Positions 10,985-22,812 of a stretch of 64,000 nt of DNA are shown here, one piece after another. The stretch spans positions 34,898,501 to 34,962,500 of the forward strand of contig CM038043.1 of the NCBI GenBank assembly GCA_021397845.1, given 5' to 3'. How positions within the stretch are numbered: position 1 is the first letter of the stretch; every line of letters starts with the position of its first letter. The notes beneath the pieces are model-generated. The model searched no databases and was not told the DNA's origin. It was given only the letters and a program-made list of their open reading frames with translations. Source of the DNA: Areca catechu (Eukaryota; Streptophyta; Magnoliopsida; Arecales; Arecaceae). A program made the position numbers and the translations under genes.

Positions 10985-13110
10985 TTCTTTCTTCATGGCT
11001 AAAATCTTAGAGATTAGTCATATCGATGAACCGAAGATTCTACTTCTCGAAAGAAGAAAACCCAGCTAAATCAATAAAGATAAATGCCGTTAGGTCATCC
11101 TTAACAGAGCATCGGATCCTTGCACTAAAGAAATATTATAATATTTCTGATGATTATGCTGTAGTTGTTCCAAGCTCCGAAGAACGGATATATCAACCTC
11201 CTCCTGGTAGTTTGACAATCTACGAAGAACACTTAAGAACTAGACTTAGGTTTCCGATCCATCCCTTCTTTCATACGATTTTTAGGTTATACCATGTACT
11301 ACCTGCTCAATTAATACCCAATAGCATGAATAATCTGTTCCTTTTTAATTCTTTGCAAGGATGCAGATATAACTCTGAAAACTTCTCTTTTCATAGCTCT
11401 GTTTGTACTGAAGCGAGATTTTCATGGTCAGGGGTGGTGGTAATTAACCCATGCCATGGTCGAAAGTTTATCCTTGGACTTCCTTCAGCCATTCACGGCT
11501 GGAAACCTTGCTTTTTCTATATTATTTCTAAAATCTTTTGGGATTTTATCATTAGCCATAGGGAACCCCGACTAACTACAAATGATGGCAAAAAGATCCT
11601 GATGGCTGATAAAGAAGATTATGAGAAGCTTACGGGGATAGAGATTCTCTCGATAAAAGAGCTCTTAATGAAAAAAGACTGTTTTTTTCGGCTAAAATCA
11701 GCCCCAACCCCTCTTTAGGTATCTTTATTACTGATGTTATACTTTCATTCACTCTCTGATGATCAATTCTAATACCTGATTCTTTGGCTAATGCAGATAC
11801 ATCAGTCATGGTGGATGTTCGAAAACTTCAAAAGATGTTGAAGAAAAAAAGAGCAGCAGCCACCCCATCTGACCAAGAAGAAAGAAGAACCAAGAAAGCA
11901 AAGAAGATAAAGCCGACCGTTTCAACGGCTTCGGGTGTTTCAATAGATCCTGCATCTCTGATACTAATAGCTAGTGTATCGAAAGATAATGAAGTATCTT
12001 TATCAACGTCTCTTTAGCCTCCGATGCAAGAGAGGCGATCAATCAAAACTTCTGAGGCCGGTCCATCATCATTTCTTACAGATCAAGTTGATAAAGGAAA
12101 AGCTCTGATGATGGAGGAAGAAGAAGAAAGATTGCCTGCTGAAGTTGTCACAGTTGACTTTCACATCTATGCCGACGAATCGAGTCTGAATGATCCAATA
12201 CTGGCTCGTCATATCTTAAGATCCACTATCATTCCAAGAGACTGGAATTACCAAGTCCCAGCAGATTAACGATACAATTATGTCACTTCATCCGATAGTG
12301 TTGAAGGTATGAAAAATTAAGTAATTGATCATCTCTGATAGTGTGAAGGTATGAAAATAATTGAAGTAATGAGCATCTTCTTTTCTGTCAAATATGATCA
12401 ATTTGAATTAAAACATTTACGCTTATCCCGGGGATCACCATCATGGAAGAAGCTTAAAAAGCTTCAACCAACTCTGCCAAGTTATACGCAATGAAGTAAA
12501 TGATGCAAAGGCAGAAAAAAGAGGTTGCTGAAGAGTTCAAAGCTGCTATGGAAAAGAAATGAAGGGAAAAGCAACCGAAGCATCAGCTCTGGAAGCAGAG
12601 CTTAAAGAAGCCCAATCAAAAATAGCTAATATGGAACCAAAATTAAGAAAAAGAAAAAGAAACTTTGATCAACAGCCGTCAAATTGGAAAAAGCCAAAGA
12701 AAAAGTTTTGGTAGCTGAAGAAAAAATTTTGGTAGCTGAAAAAAAAGCTTTGATGGGAAGAAAGGAATAAAACAAGCTATCAAAAAGGCTGTTAATGAAG
12801 CCATAAAAAAGTATGTGCAATCACAGCTTTTGAGAACAAGCTTCATGATGCCGGCATCGAGAGCTACGACCATGGTCGTGCAGATTGCTTAAGAAAGTGA
12901 AAAATTTTACCCTGATCTAAATACTTCAAAATAGAAGAAGATTCTGATGAAGAAGATTTGATGAAGAAGATCAGGTTGGAGAGCCAGTCGAAGACCAACC
13001 TGAAGAGCAACATTAGACTCCCCAATTCAAGAAGAAGAAACAACAACAGTCCCTATGTAAATCAGGTTGAAGCAGAAGAAAATGTGATTGAAAAGAATGA
13101 AGATGATCAA
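10985..13110 (+). pseudogene. Antisense ORF of the Tat element (putative gypsy-type transposon protein, PF04195-like)
   Basis: This plus-strand gene lies opposite to the direction of the Tat element, between integrase and the 3' LTR. The main frame (11026-11718, 230 codons) has the signature LRFPIHPFFHTIFRLYHVLPAQLIPNS-like region and a GWKPCFFYI segment, typical of the plant putative gypsy-type family. A better start may be the ATG at 10994, with a frameshift soon after. A possible short intron (GT at 11719, AG at 11796) leads to a lysine-rich nuclear-signal-like part (KKKRAAATPSDQEERRTKKAKK, residues spread over 11830-11910). Downstream the frame is broken but encodes a coiled-coil-like K/E-rich tail to about 13100. 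Antisense ORFs at this place are known from Grande and Retand; their role is unknown. Confidence 0.75.
11719..11796 (+). other. Candidate intron in the antisense ORF
   Basis: A 78-bp stretch bounded by AG/GTATCT and TAATGCAG/AT with a pyrimidine-rich 3' part. The first frame ends in TAG exactly before the donor and the two frames differ by one base, so either a nearby frameshift is present or the intron call is wrong. Confidence 0.4.
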
Positions 13111-14100
13111 TCAGTGTAGATATGTAGGGACTGTCCATTTTCAATATGGAATAAAAATCTTTCTTAAACAATGTCCGTTTGATTTTAAACAAGGCAAACG
13201 CCTTCCCTTTTTTTTCTTTTTTTTTTAAGAAAGAAGAATGATAGACTTACTTCAACAAATACAAAGAGTTTAAATCTTATAAACAAAAATTCTTATTATG
13301 GAATCATCGGATCAGTAGAGAATTTTCAAGAAAGATCAATTCAAATGTGAGGTTATCCGAATAAAATGAATGGTTATCCAATATCATTAAATTAAAAACA
13401 TCGATTAATATTCGGAAGATTCGATCAACTAATTTGGATAAATTCAATAAACAGAAGCCTTTAAAGATAGATTAATTAGAAAATATAATTGCACATTTAC
13501 CCTAGAGAGGAAATCACTATCATCACCATTTAAGGGAGCTAGTCTTTAAATCAGTTAACCCCCTAAGGTAATCATAGGTAATCCAATATTCAATCGGATT
13601 CATCAATATCTTTCTCTTTCTTTCTATATTTCAGAAGAAGAATCTTCATAAGAGATTTTTCAGAGAAAATTTGATAAGTCATCATAGAAGCTCTACCAAA
13701 TGTATCTTCTTATTGGAAGAGTAGTTATTCTGCAGGTCGTAACCACATCTATAGGTCGTATAACCCTATCTTCAGTATTTAGAAATGTATATGATTCAAA
13801 TTCAAATTCAAATCAAAATACTTTTTTTTTATATATTTTATTATAACTAACTTATGAGAATCAGAAACGGCATAAATTACTACCAAATTAGGATCTCAAA
13901 CATGTCGTGATCTCAGGATATTTTTGGATTTGGATCATGAGTCATGACCATTGATGCCCTCTATATAAAGAGATTTTAACCCCAATTCTTGAGCCAATTT
14001 TATCTCAAGTATTTTGGGTCTCTTCTCCCCCGAAATTCTTTGTTTCAAAAGAAACTTCGAAAGAGCCTTCATCGTATCTGAGAGATGAAACCAGATGGCG
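13110..14100. other. Non-coding part of the Tat 3' region
   Basis: AT-rich sequence without a recognisable domain. It has a poly(T) run at 13207-13227 and a TATATTTTATTATA stretch near 13830. It separates two diverged copies of the antisense coding region. Confidence 0.5.
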
Positions 14101-15240
14101 AAAGACTTATTGGGCACTTAAGAGGAAAGCCAAACCTACACGATTCAGAGAACAAAGATCGTGTGTAAGAAGAAGTCGCTTGTCAAGAAGCACTTCCAAT
14201 AAGCCAGAATCTCTTGAATACATTGCATCCTCATCTGAGGAAGAGAAATAACAATCATCTGTTCTTCTTTTAAAAGAACCAGAATGTGGCCCATCTGTTA
14301 AACATACTTCAACAGAAAAGGTAAAGCCCCTATAGAAGAATCATTCGATCCAAACGATGATAAGGGCATTCAAATGCTCATTACAGATACAAGTTTTAAC
14401 AATCTGAAGCTAGCAAAAACTATACTGCAATCCACTATCCTTCGGAAAGACTGTGAGATGACAATCAAGCACGGAGTAAAAGAGATTCTATCCTCCATTT
14501 ATCTAGGAATAATGAAGTAGATATCATTTCTTTCTTTACAAAATAATCTATTCTTATTCTAACGACAACCCGACTTTTTTATCTAGTTTATCAATGACAT
14601 TTTCATGATTGAAGAAAATTGGTGTCAATCAACTAACCTTCAGGCAGATTCACAAGTAGTTAACATTGGCCAAGGAAGAAAAAGACAAGCCGATACTCAT
14701 CGGACAGCCTTAGAGTCAAGATTAGTCTGATCACCGGAGTAATCTTGTCGTTGAAGAATCAATTGAGAATAATTGAAAATCAAACTATGTAGCTTTTGGC
14801 CGATGTAGAAAAAGAAAAAAAATACTTCAACAGGTAGGCAGATATAGCCATAGAAGAGAAAACTCAGGCATATGAAGAGGTATTGAGCCAAAAGTCCAGA
14901 ATGGAAGAGAGAATAGCTTCTCTTGAGCAAAAACTGGAACAAACCAAACAAGAGACTACTTTAGCAATTCATCGAGCCTTCTTGCAGTTGAAGAATTCAA
15001 AAATTTCGAAGCATTCAATGATGAGATAGACGAAGCAGGGGCAGAAGGCTATAAGTTCGGCTTCGAAGATTGTGTCAACAAGGTCAAAAAGATATATCCA
15101 GACCATGATATTTCCTCTATCTCCATAGATGAATTATGAAAGAAGAAGAAACAAAGAAGCCAACCAACGATCCTGTAATTTTCCCTACGGAAGAAACATC
15201 CATGCAAGAGAAAACTATCTGTAATCAAATTAATTAGGAA
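14100..15240 (+). pseudogene. Second, more decayed copy of the antisense ORF tail
   Basis: Plus-strand frames encode a coiled coil (QAYEEVLSQKSRMEERIASL at about 14855-14915, with more heptads to 14980), followed at 15050-15140 by a FGFEDCVNKVKKIYPDHDIS-like end that parallels the end of the first copy near 12850-12920. Many stops. This suggests partial duplication or two successive antisense genes in this Tat family. Confidence 0.55.
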
Positions 15241-15276
15241 AGAGCTGAATAGTACTTGTAATTATGAACTTTCAGT

Positions 15277-16609
15277 AACTTCTGATAAATCAATGTTTTG
15301 TTGTTGTTTTTTTCTTTTTTTTAATAGAATATCAATGAAATCCTTTTTCCTCTTTCTGATGCTATATAATCAGTGTATTAGGCCAACTGTAATAATCGGT
15401 TCAATACATCATACTATCTTTCCAATATCTTTGATACTTTAAGGTAATAATATCAATAGAATGGCAAATTAGACCAACTCTTATTACCTGTATCATGGTC
15501 AACTTATCAAGTCAACCTTTCAATTGATCGATTATTTCGATATTTGTATATCAATAAGTCAGTGGATCAGACCAACCCTGTTGATCGAATTATGGTCAGC
15601 TTATCAGGCCAACCTTTTAATCGATTAGTTATTCTGATCACAAGTATCGATGAGATGGTGGGTCAGACCAACTCAATTTGTTAGATTGTGGTCAGCTTAT
15701 CAGGCCAACCTTTTAATTGACCAGTTATTCTGATCATAAAATACTGATGAGATGGTAGGTCAGATTAACTCAATTTGTCGGATTGTGGTCAGCTTATCAG
15801 GCCAACCATTTTTTTTAGAGAATATATCAACTCCATATTTTTCCTTTATATGGAAAGAATAGAAGAGAGAAGATTTGTTTATTGATAGTATTTACGATGA
15901 TTCTCTATATTCCATGGTCTAGCCATAGGATAACCATCCAAACTTCTGATAAATCAATGTTTTGTTGTTTTTTTTTTCTTTTTTTAATAGAATATCAATG
16001 AAATCCTTTTTCCTCTTTCTGATGCTATATAATTAGTGTATTAGGCCAACTGTAATAATCGGTTCAATACATCATACTATCTTTCCAATATCTTTGATAC
16101 TTTAAGGTAATAATATCAATAGAATGGCAAATTAGACCAACTCTTATTACCTGTATCATGGTCAACTTATCAAGTCAACCTTTCAATTGATCGATTATTT
16201 CGATATTTGTATATCAATAAGTCAGTGGATCAGACCAACCCTGTTGATCGAATTATGGTCAGCTTATCAGGCCAACCTTTTAATCGATTAGTTATTCTGA
16301 TCACAAAGTATCGATGAGATGGTGGGTCAACCAACTCAATTTGTTAGATTGTGGTCAGCTTATCAGGCCAACCTTTTAATTGACCAGTTATTCTGATCAT
16401 AAAATACCGATGAGATGGTAGGTCAGATTAACTCAATTTGTCGGATTGTGGTCAGCTTATCAGGCCAACCATTTTTTTTTAGAGAATATATCAACTCCAT
16501 ATTTTTCCTTTTATGGAAAGAATAGAAGAGAGAAGATTTGTTTATTGATAGTATTTACGATGATTCTCTATATTCCATGGTCTAGCCATAGGATAACCAT
16601 CCAAACTTT
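15277..16609. repeat. Tandem duplication of a ~667-bp unit in the Tat 3' region
   Basis: Unit 1 (15277 to about 15943) and unit 2 (15944-16609) both begin AACTTCTGATAAATCAATG and are nearly identical, so the duplication is recent relative to the element. Each unit contains smaller repeats of about 110 bp carrying GGTCAGCTTATCAGGCCAACC. Unit length and homogeneity fit the amplified 3' repeats described for Retand. Confidence 0.88.
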
Positions 16610-16784
16610 CAAGTCGATAGGTCCTAGGTCGCACAACTTCAGTGATGCAATAATGACCTTCCTAGTTCAGAGCAAGTTTACCCTGATCAGTTGGTCAAAA
16701 TATTGTTGTTCAGCATAGGACAAGATCTCCAGTCCAAAAGATTTGAGCCTTGACTCTTCAATTATAATATCGCGCCACTCTTTG

Positions 16785-17720
16785 TCAATATGCTGCCATT
16801 CTTAATTGTGCTTGTAATCTGAAACTTTCAAGCAGATCCAGATCAACTCTCCTTTGATCAACACTATTCGACTCTTTAAGGCAATCAGTTCTTCTAGAAT
16901 GAAGAACAATTTCTATAGGTAACATAGCTTCACTCTCATAAGCAAGGTTAAATGGAGATTCGCCCATTATAGATCGAGGAGTTGTCCGATAAGTCCATAA
17001 AATGGAATTGAGTTCATCAGCCCAAGATCCTTTGGCTTCATTCAATCAGGTTTTCAATCCATGAAGGATGGTCCGATTGGTTTCCTTAGCTTTTCCATTA
17101 GCTTGTGGATGTCCGACGGATGTTAGTTTTTGAAGAATATGAAACTGGGCACAAAAATCACTAAATTCTTTATTATCAAACTGCCTTCCATTATCAGTAA
17201 TGATGGTATGAGGAATTTCAAATCTATATATAATGGCATTTCTAATGAACGTCTCAACTTTATTTTCTGTGATTTGAACCAAAGGTTCAGCTTCTACCCA
17301 TTTAGTAAAATAATCAATGGCAACAATCAAGAACTTTCTTTATCCAAAAGCTAGGAAAATGGATCAAAAATATCCATCCCCCACTGAGCAAATGGCCATG
17401 GAGCAGTCAATTGTGTCTACTGACTGGTAGAACGCCTTTGTATATTTGCATATCTTTGACAAGAGTCATGTTTTCTTACAAAATCCACGACGTCCTTGTA
17501 TATAGTTGGCTAATAATATCCTTGCCTTATGATTTTAAAAGCCAATGATCTACCTCCCAAATGGTTACCACATATCCCTTCATGCACTTCTCTAAGAGCA
17601 TATTCTGCATTCGAAGAAGATAAGCATTTCAATAGTAGCTGGGAAAATATTTTTTATATAACAATATGTCTAAGATGATATATTGAGAAGCAGTCCTTCG
17701 GAGCTATTTGGCTTCTACAT
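16785..17720 (-). pseudogene. Integrase of the Tat element
   Basis: Minus strand. 17330-17046 encodes the core start with AIDYFTKWVEAEPL (first catalytic Asp) and ITDNGRQF (second Asp), then SVGHPQANGKAKETNRTI. In relatives this last block reads NGQAEVTNR, and its Glu is the third catalytic residue; here the aligned residue appears to be Lys. 17045-16785 continues with WADELNSILWTYRTTPRS and GESPFNLAYESEAMLPIE. The N-terminal zinc-binding region lies at 17400-17720 in broken frames. Integrase joins the cDNA to the host chromosome. Frame breaks and the apparent active-site loss mean it is dead. Confidence 0.87.
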
Positions 17721-18041
17721 TGTCTTCAGGTAATACACCTTTGATCAGATATCTAATTATTGGATTCATCCAATTCAGTTTTGGTTCAATCTGGAGAACC
17801 TTGTCTTGATCATTCACAGAAATACTTGGAGTTTTTAAATGCTCTATAAAAGTCCGACCCATTAGATCGGGTGTAGAGGTAGCCAATCTAGACAATGAAT
17901 TGGCTCGATAATTTTTAGTTCTAGGATGTGACTAATATCCTAAGAATCAAATATAGTTCCAATTTCTTGAACTTTCCCCAAATACAAAGCCAAAGTAGCA
18001 TCCCGAATTTCAAAATCTCCTTTCACTTGATTAACAACCAA

Positions 18042-18353
18042 CTAAGAATCAGAGAGTACTTTCAATCTCCGAACATTTGGTTCTTTTGCAATTCTTAATC
18101 TAGCTAAAAGGGCTTCATATTCAGCTTGATTATTAGAAGTTCTAAATAAGAATCGAAGGGCATATTCTATGACATCTCCATTTGGACTGGATAAGATCAA
18201 TCCAGCTTCGCAACCAAAAGAATTTGAAGCTCCATCTACATGTAGTATCCAGGGTACATCAGTCTTTTCCATTTCATCAAATGGTTGAGTTTCATCTTCA
18301 TTGTCACTCCAAGTACATTCGGCTATGAAATCAACCAGTACTTGAGCTTTCAT
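18042..18353 (-). pseudogene. Archaeal-type RNase H domain of the Tat element
   Basis: A 103-codon minus-strand frame: VPWILHVDGASNSFG (catalytic Asp in VDGA), GLILSSPNGDVIEYALRF, SNNQAEYEALLARLRIAKE (catalytic Glu in AEYEA) and a final VLSDS (catalytic Asp). This is the RVT_3-type RNase H that Tat elements carry between their own RNase H and integrase. The preceding MKAQVLVDFIAEC motif is the usual linker. The acidic residues are kept; the surrounding polyprotein is broken. Confidence 0.85.
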
Positions 18354-18359
18354 CGCAGA

Positions 18360-19850
18360 TCAAGGCTGATAGGTAATATCATATTCACTCAATTTAATTG
18401 TCACTTTTCCATCCGACCAGAAGTATCAGGACAATGCAGAATAGTCCTCAAAGGTTGATCGGTCAATACAATAATATGATGAGATTGAAAATATGGCCTG
18501 AGGCATTTGGCCAATATTACCAAGGTATAAATAATCTTTTGAAGTTTGGGTATCTTGTTTCTGCATCATGAAGGACTTTGCTGATGTAATAAATGGATTT
18601 GTGTGACCCATCGGGTTCTTTTCTTACCAACACTGAACTAACTACTTCATCAGATGCAGCCAAATAGAGATACAAATCTTCTCCTTCTTGGATTTAGACG
18701 ATATGATCGGATTCGTTACGTACTTCTTAAGTTCCTCAAATGCCAGCCAATAATCATCCGACCAATTAAACTCCTTGGTCTATTGTAGGGCTTTAAAGAA
18801 AGGCAAACATCTCTCGGTTGAACGAGAAATAAATCGGCTCAACGAAGCGATCCTTCCAGCCAACTGCTAAATTTCCTTCTTATTCATAGGATGCCTCATA
18901 TCTAATATGGCTCGAATCTTTTCTGGATTAGCTTCAATCCCTCGCTTTGTGACTATGAAATCCAAAAATTTTCTAGAAGTTACACCAAAAACATACTTGG
19001 TCAGATTTAACTTCATGTGATTTTATCGTAAAATATCAAAGGCTATTTGCAGATCTTAATATGATCATCAGACTGATTACTTTTGATGATCATATCATCT
19101 ACATATACTTCCATGGTCTTACCAATCTAATCTTCGAAGATCTTATTCACTAACCTCTGATAGGTAGCTCCGGTATTCTTAAGACCAAATGGCATTACTT
19201 TGTAACAATATATCCCCCAATCTATAACAAAGGATTTTTTTTTTCATCTTCTGGACTCATTCGTATCTGATTATATCCAGAAAAAGCATCTATGAAACTC
19301 AAGAATTTATGTCCTGCCGTTGCATCAACAAGTTGATCAATTTTAGGCAAAGAAAAACTGTCTTCTTTAGGCAAAGAAAAAAACGTCTTAGGACATGCCT
19401 TGTAAGATCAGTATAATCTATGCATATCCTCCACTTCCAGGCTTCCTTACCATTACTACATTGCAAGCCAATCAGGATAATGAACCTCTCTAATAAATCT
19501 GGCATCAAGCAATTTAGATACTTCTTCATTGATGACTTTTTGCCTTTCTGGGGCAAAATTATGTCTTTTGACGGATAGGCTGACTAAGTGGATCCACCTA
19601 AGTTCATGAATGATTACTTCAAGAGGAATCCCCAGCATATCGACAGCTGTCCATGCAAAATATATCAGTATTTTTTGTAGGAAGTCGATCAATTCCTTCC
19701 TTTGATCTTCACTGAGTGAACTTCCAATCTGAACAATTTTAGTCGAATCATCTTCATCAAAGGAACATGAATAGTTCTTTCTATTGATATACTTGCTCCT
19801 TCAGTCGGATCACGCGGATCCATTTGCTCTGAAGTAAGTTGTTGATTTTA
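18360..19850 (-). pseudogene. Reverse transcriptase and RNase H of the Tat element
   Basis: Minus strand, several frames. The N-terminal part (19692-19456) includes RHNFAPERQKVINEEVSKLL and ARFIREVHYPDWLA, the standard entry of Gypsy RT. The catalytic centre is EVYVDDMIIKSNQS at about 19085-19125, with YVDD kept. The RNase H part at 18370-18700 contains blocks resembling IYYISKVLHDAETRYP and LTDQPLRTILHCP. Together they copy the element RNA into DNA and remove the template. Several stops and frameshifts. Confidence 0.87.
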
Positions 19851-19971
19851 AATTGTCAAATATTAATGAGCCATTTGTTGATCTCCTCTTACTTCTCCAA
19901 ACCATTTTGGGTTGGAAATTTATTAACAGGTGATATGTTGATACGATGGCCTGGAATTTATTCAGAGCAGG

Positions 19972-21695
19972 TGATGTGGAATGAAAGGGGGGCTAGGGAT
20001 GCTAGGATGGATGCTTATGATATAGAAAATTTCTTTTTTTTTTTTGGGTTGATGAGTTTTTTTGTTGTTTTCTTAGGGTTTTGATTCTCGATCACAAGCA
20101 AAGGCAAGAAATAAGAAAGATGAGTAACGGAAACTTACGCTAGCAGTTTAAAGCCCTAAAAAGTGAGAACAAGAACAGGACCCCGGGATTAAGAAAACCT
20201 GGTAGGACTAGCTCGAAATACAATACCTACTTAGGAGATAGAGAGATCAAACCTCACACGTCTGAAGTGCCCGGTGCAGAGATCGCTCAACTTGGTGGAT
20301 GCGGCCTGGATGCCCGAGCAGTCAAACTCGTGGAAGCACTGGCTTTCGGTCGAAAGGTCGCGATGGCAAAGCCGACTGTTTCGGTGCCGAGATGCCAGGG
20401 AGGACCTGTAGGCAAACAAAATAAGGATCAGTGAGATGGGAAGATGAACGGAAAGGAACTGAGATGGGGTTGAGAAGGGGCTTCAAGCCCGGTGTCCGGC
20501 TGGATTCCAAAGTTGAAGATAGAGATAAACTTGGGGCCTCGCACCATGCGACGTCCCGGAGGATGAAGGAATGTGGCCTCACACCACGCGACGTCCGGAG
20601 ACGAAGGATTCGCGACACCCTGGGGCGACAGACAGGTGGCCTCACACCACTCGACGTCCTGGGGATGAAGGCAACTTCACTCAAACTAGCCTAAGAGACA
20701 ATGGTTGGAGGATGGAAAACTCAAACTTTTTTTCATTAATCTCATATTTTTTACAATGGAGGGATTGGGTCCTTTAAATAGGCACCCAAGGCCCATTTGA
20801 ATTCAAAATAATTCAAACCCTTGAACCAAATTACAACCCAAAAGTTGGCGCCCACATGGATGTGGCAAGATCTTCATGGCCGACCAAAAGGGAAGAGGAG
20901 ATTGGCATGGCATGTGGGAGGGCTTGGAGAGGGGGATTGGCCTTTAGACTTCCTTCTTTGCATGCTCACTTTGGGAAGAAAACATGGAGCAAGGCTGCTT
21001 CAAGGGATGTGTCTCCTTTTGATTTCTTCCACGCCTAGATGGAGTGAGTTATGGCCGACCAAGGAGGGAGCTTTTGGGCGTTGCAAATTTGATGGCTTGG
21101 AATGGGAATGTGCTCCTTGACCTTCCTCTCTTGTGTGACTACTTTGGAAGAAGGCTTGGAAAATGGCTTGCTTTGTGGCTTGGTCTCTTCAAGAATCTTC
21201 AACGCCCCATTTATTGATGGATCATTGCGTGATGTGGGGAGGGAAGAGGGGGATGATGTCTCCTCCTTCAAGGTCGCCCAAGAGAAAAAGGCATGGAGAG
21301 GGCATGAGGGCGCCTCCTTGTTTCTTGGATGCCAAGTGGCAATTGATGTGGCGCCACATAAGTGGCTGAGGTGGCACTTATGTTGGCATCTTTCCAAGTG
21401 AAAGAGGTGAGTTGGCCCACAAGGAACTTGACTTGGTCTTGAAAGCCAGGTTGACTTCAATTGGGCTTGGCCCAATCCAAACTCAGACTCGAACCAAAAT
21501 AAATACATGACCCATGACCTAAACTTGACCCAAATTGGTCAAGGTACAGGACTAAACAAACTTAGACTAGGTACATGACTAAAATTATAAAATTACATTG
21601 GCTCATAGCCTTATTACAGACTCACAGAAGTGGAACCATAATCTGAGATCCACAGAGGGTTGAGGAGCCTCTGTCGGATCCTGGTGCCCACACCA
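19972..21695 (-). repeat. 3' LTR of the second chromovirus derivative
   Basis: Full-length match to 22813-24575. Contains a ~55-bp minisatellite and a copy of the ATGGAGGGATTGGG...TTTAAATAGGCACCC promoter-like block (minus-strand TATTTAAA at about 20770). Adjacent polypurine candidate at 21696-21714 (minus strand CCTCCCACCCCGGGAGAAT). Confidence 0.88.
20535..20685. repeat. GC-rich minisatellite in the chromovirus LTR
   Basis: Three imperfect ~50-55 bp units of the form GGCCTCACACCACGCGACGTCC + GGAGGACGAAGGA. The partner array is at 23360-23510. GC content is clearly above the surrounding LTR. Overlapping ORFs on both strands come from this repeat. Confidence 0.82.
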
Positions 21696-21699
21696 ATTC

Positions 21700-22235
21700 T
21701 CCCGGGGTGGGAGGAACTCGACCCTATCGAGTAAGGGTTAGTTGACTTTGGTACCTCTCCAGGATATCGGGGTTGATGCACTGCAAGTCCTCCCGGGTGA
21801 TCCACGAGTCATCGAATTCGGGTCGGCCTTGCCATCGGACCAAGTAACGTTGATAGCCCTTGTCCGGGTAGTGATGGCTTGGTCATCCAGGACATGCTCG
21901 ATCCACTCTCCTCGCTCAGGTATATTGGAGGTGGACACTCAGGTTCAGGTTCACTCTCAAAAGGGAGGTCAGGGCCAACGGCTCACTGGGTATGTTTGCG
22001 GGTTCTCTATACTCGACTAAGTCAGAGATATTGAATGTCGAGCTAATTCCATAATCCGGAGGTAATTCTAGCACATAGGCATTAGGGTCCATTCTCCTAA
22101 TCACTTTAAAGGGACCCGCCCCACGAGCATGAAGCTTCTTAACGGTTCCCGGTGGAAACCGTTCAGGCCGGAGCCTAATCATTACAAAATCCCTTATTTC
22201 AAACTCTTTGGCTCGCTTTCGGGAATCAGCCAAAT
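21700..22235 (-). pseudogene. Integrase C-terminus with chromodomain (second chromovirus)
   Basis: The frame 22233-21916 begins MADSRKRAKEFEIRDFVMIR and has the GPY/F module KKLHARGAGPFKVIRRMDPN followed by LPPDYGISSTFNISDLVEY. A frameshift near 21916 separates it from the chromodomain, read in another frame as YQRYLVRWQGRPEFDDSWIT, ending near HPGRIGVGTRI. It corresponds block for block to 4453-5080. In chromoviruses this tail steers integration. The rest of pol is absent. Confidence 0.87.
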
Positions 22236-22239
22236 TATT

Positions 22240-22812
22240 TTAAAAATTGTATTTAATGCATAATCCTAACATGATGCAAAATGCAGACTCACTATGTAAT
22301 CTTATTGAGAAAAAAAATTATTGGACTCCTAGGGTCTAAACCTAACAGACTTTTGACTCTCTAGGTTTGATCCTAGTCTGGTATGCACAAGAAAAATTAT
22401 TAAGGATCCCTAGCAAATGCTATAAAGTATGCCAGAAGTAGAGGGCAAAAGGGATGGGTTCTAGGGAGTCACGCTTCTAGTAATCTCAATAAAAAGTACC
22501 CCATAGCTCTAGAAATGTGAGACAGTTCAGGGAAGGGTAGGAAATAGGAATCGGAGTCTTGGGGCAGCTTATGGAAAACATAAAATAGACCTTGGTTATT
22601 CAGGATGACCTTAAAATTTGGGCATCGTTCTATAGGTATCATATGGTCCACTTGTTCCGGTAGATCTTGGGGATCGGGTCTCCTCTGGACTTCAACAGCC
22701 TTACCCTTTTCCTCTCTACTATATTGGGGTCGGTTCAAGCTGGGATGACTAGGACTAGGTCGGGCTAGGTTTGATACCAAAATGATGTGGAGTAATGCTC
22801 CGATACCAAAAA
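22240..22812 (-). other. Shortened leader and gag-side remnant of the second chromovirus
   Basis: 22252-22440 aligns with about 5080-5290 of the other derivative (GGGTCTAAACCTAACAGA and neighbours), so both share the same junction after integrase. A 103-codon minus frame (22780-22469) has no recognised domain. The primer site reads TGGTATCGGAGCAT on the minus strand (22793-22806), one change from the initiator-tRNA form, followed by a duplicated LTR-edge-like GATACCAAAATGATGTGG at 22773-22790. Confidence 0.6.
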
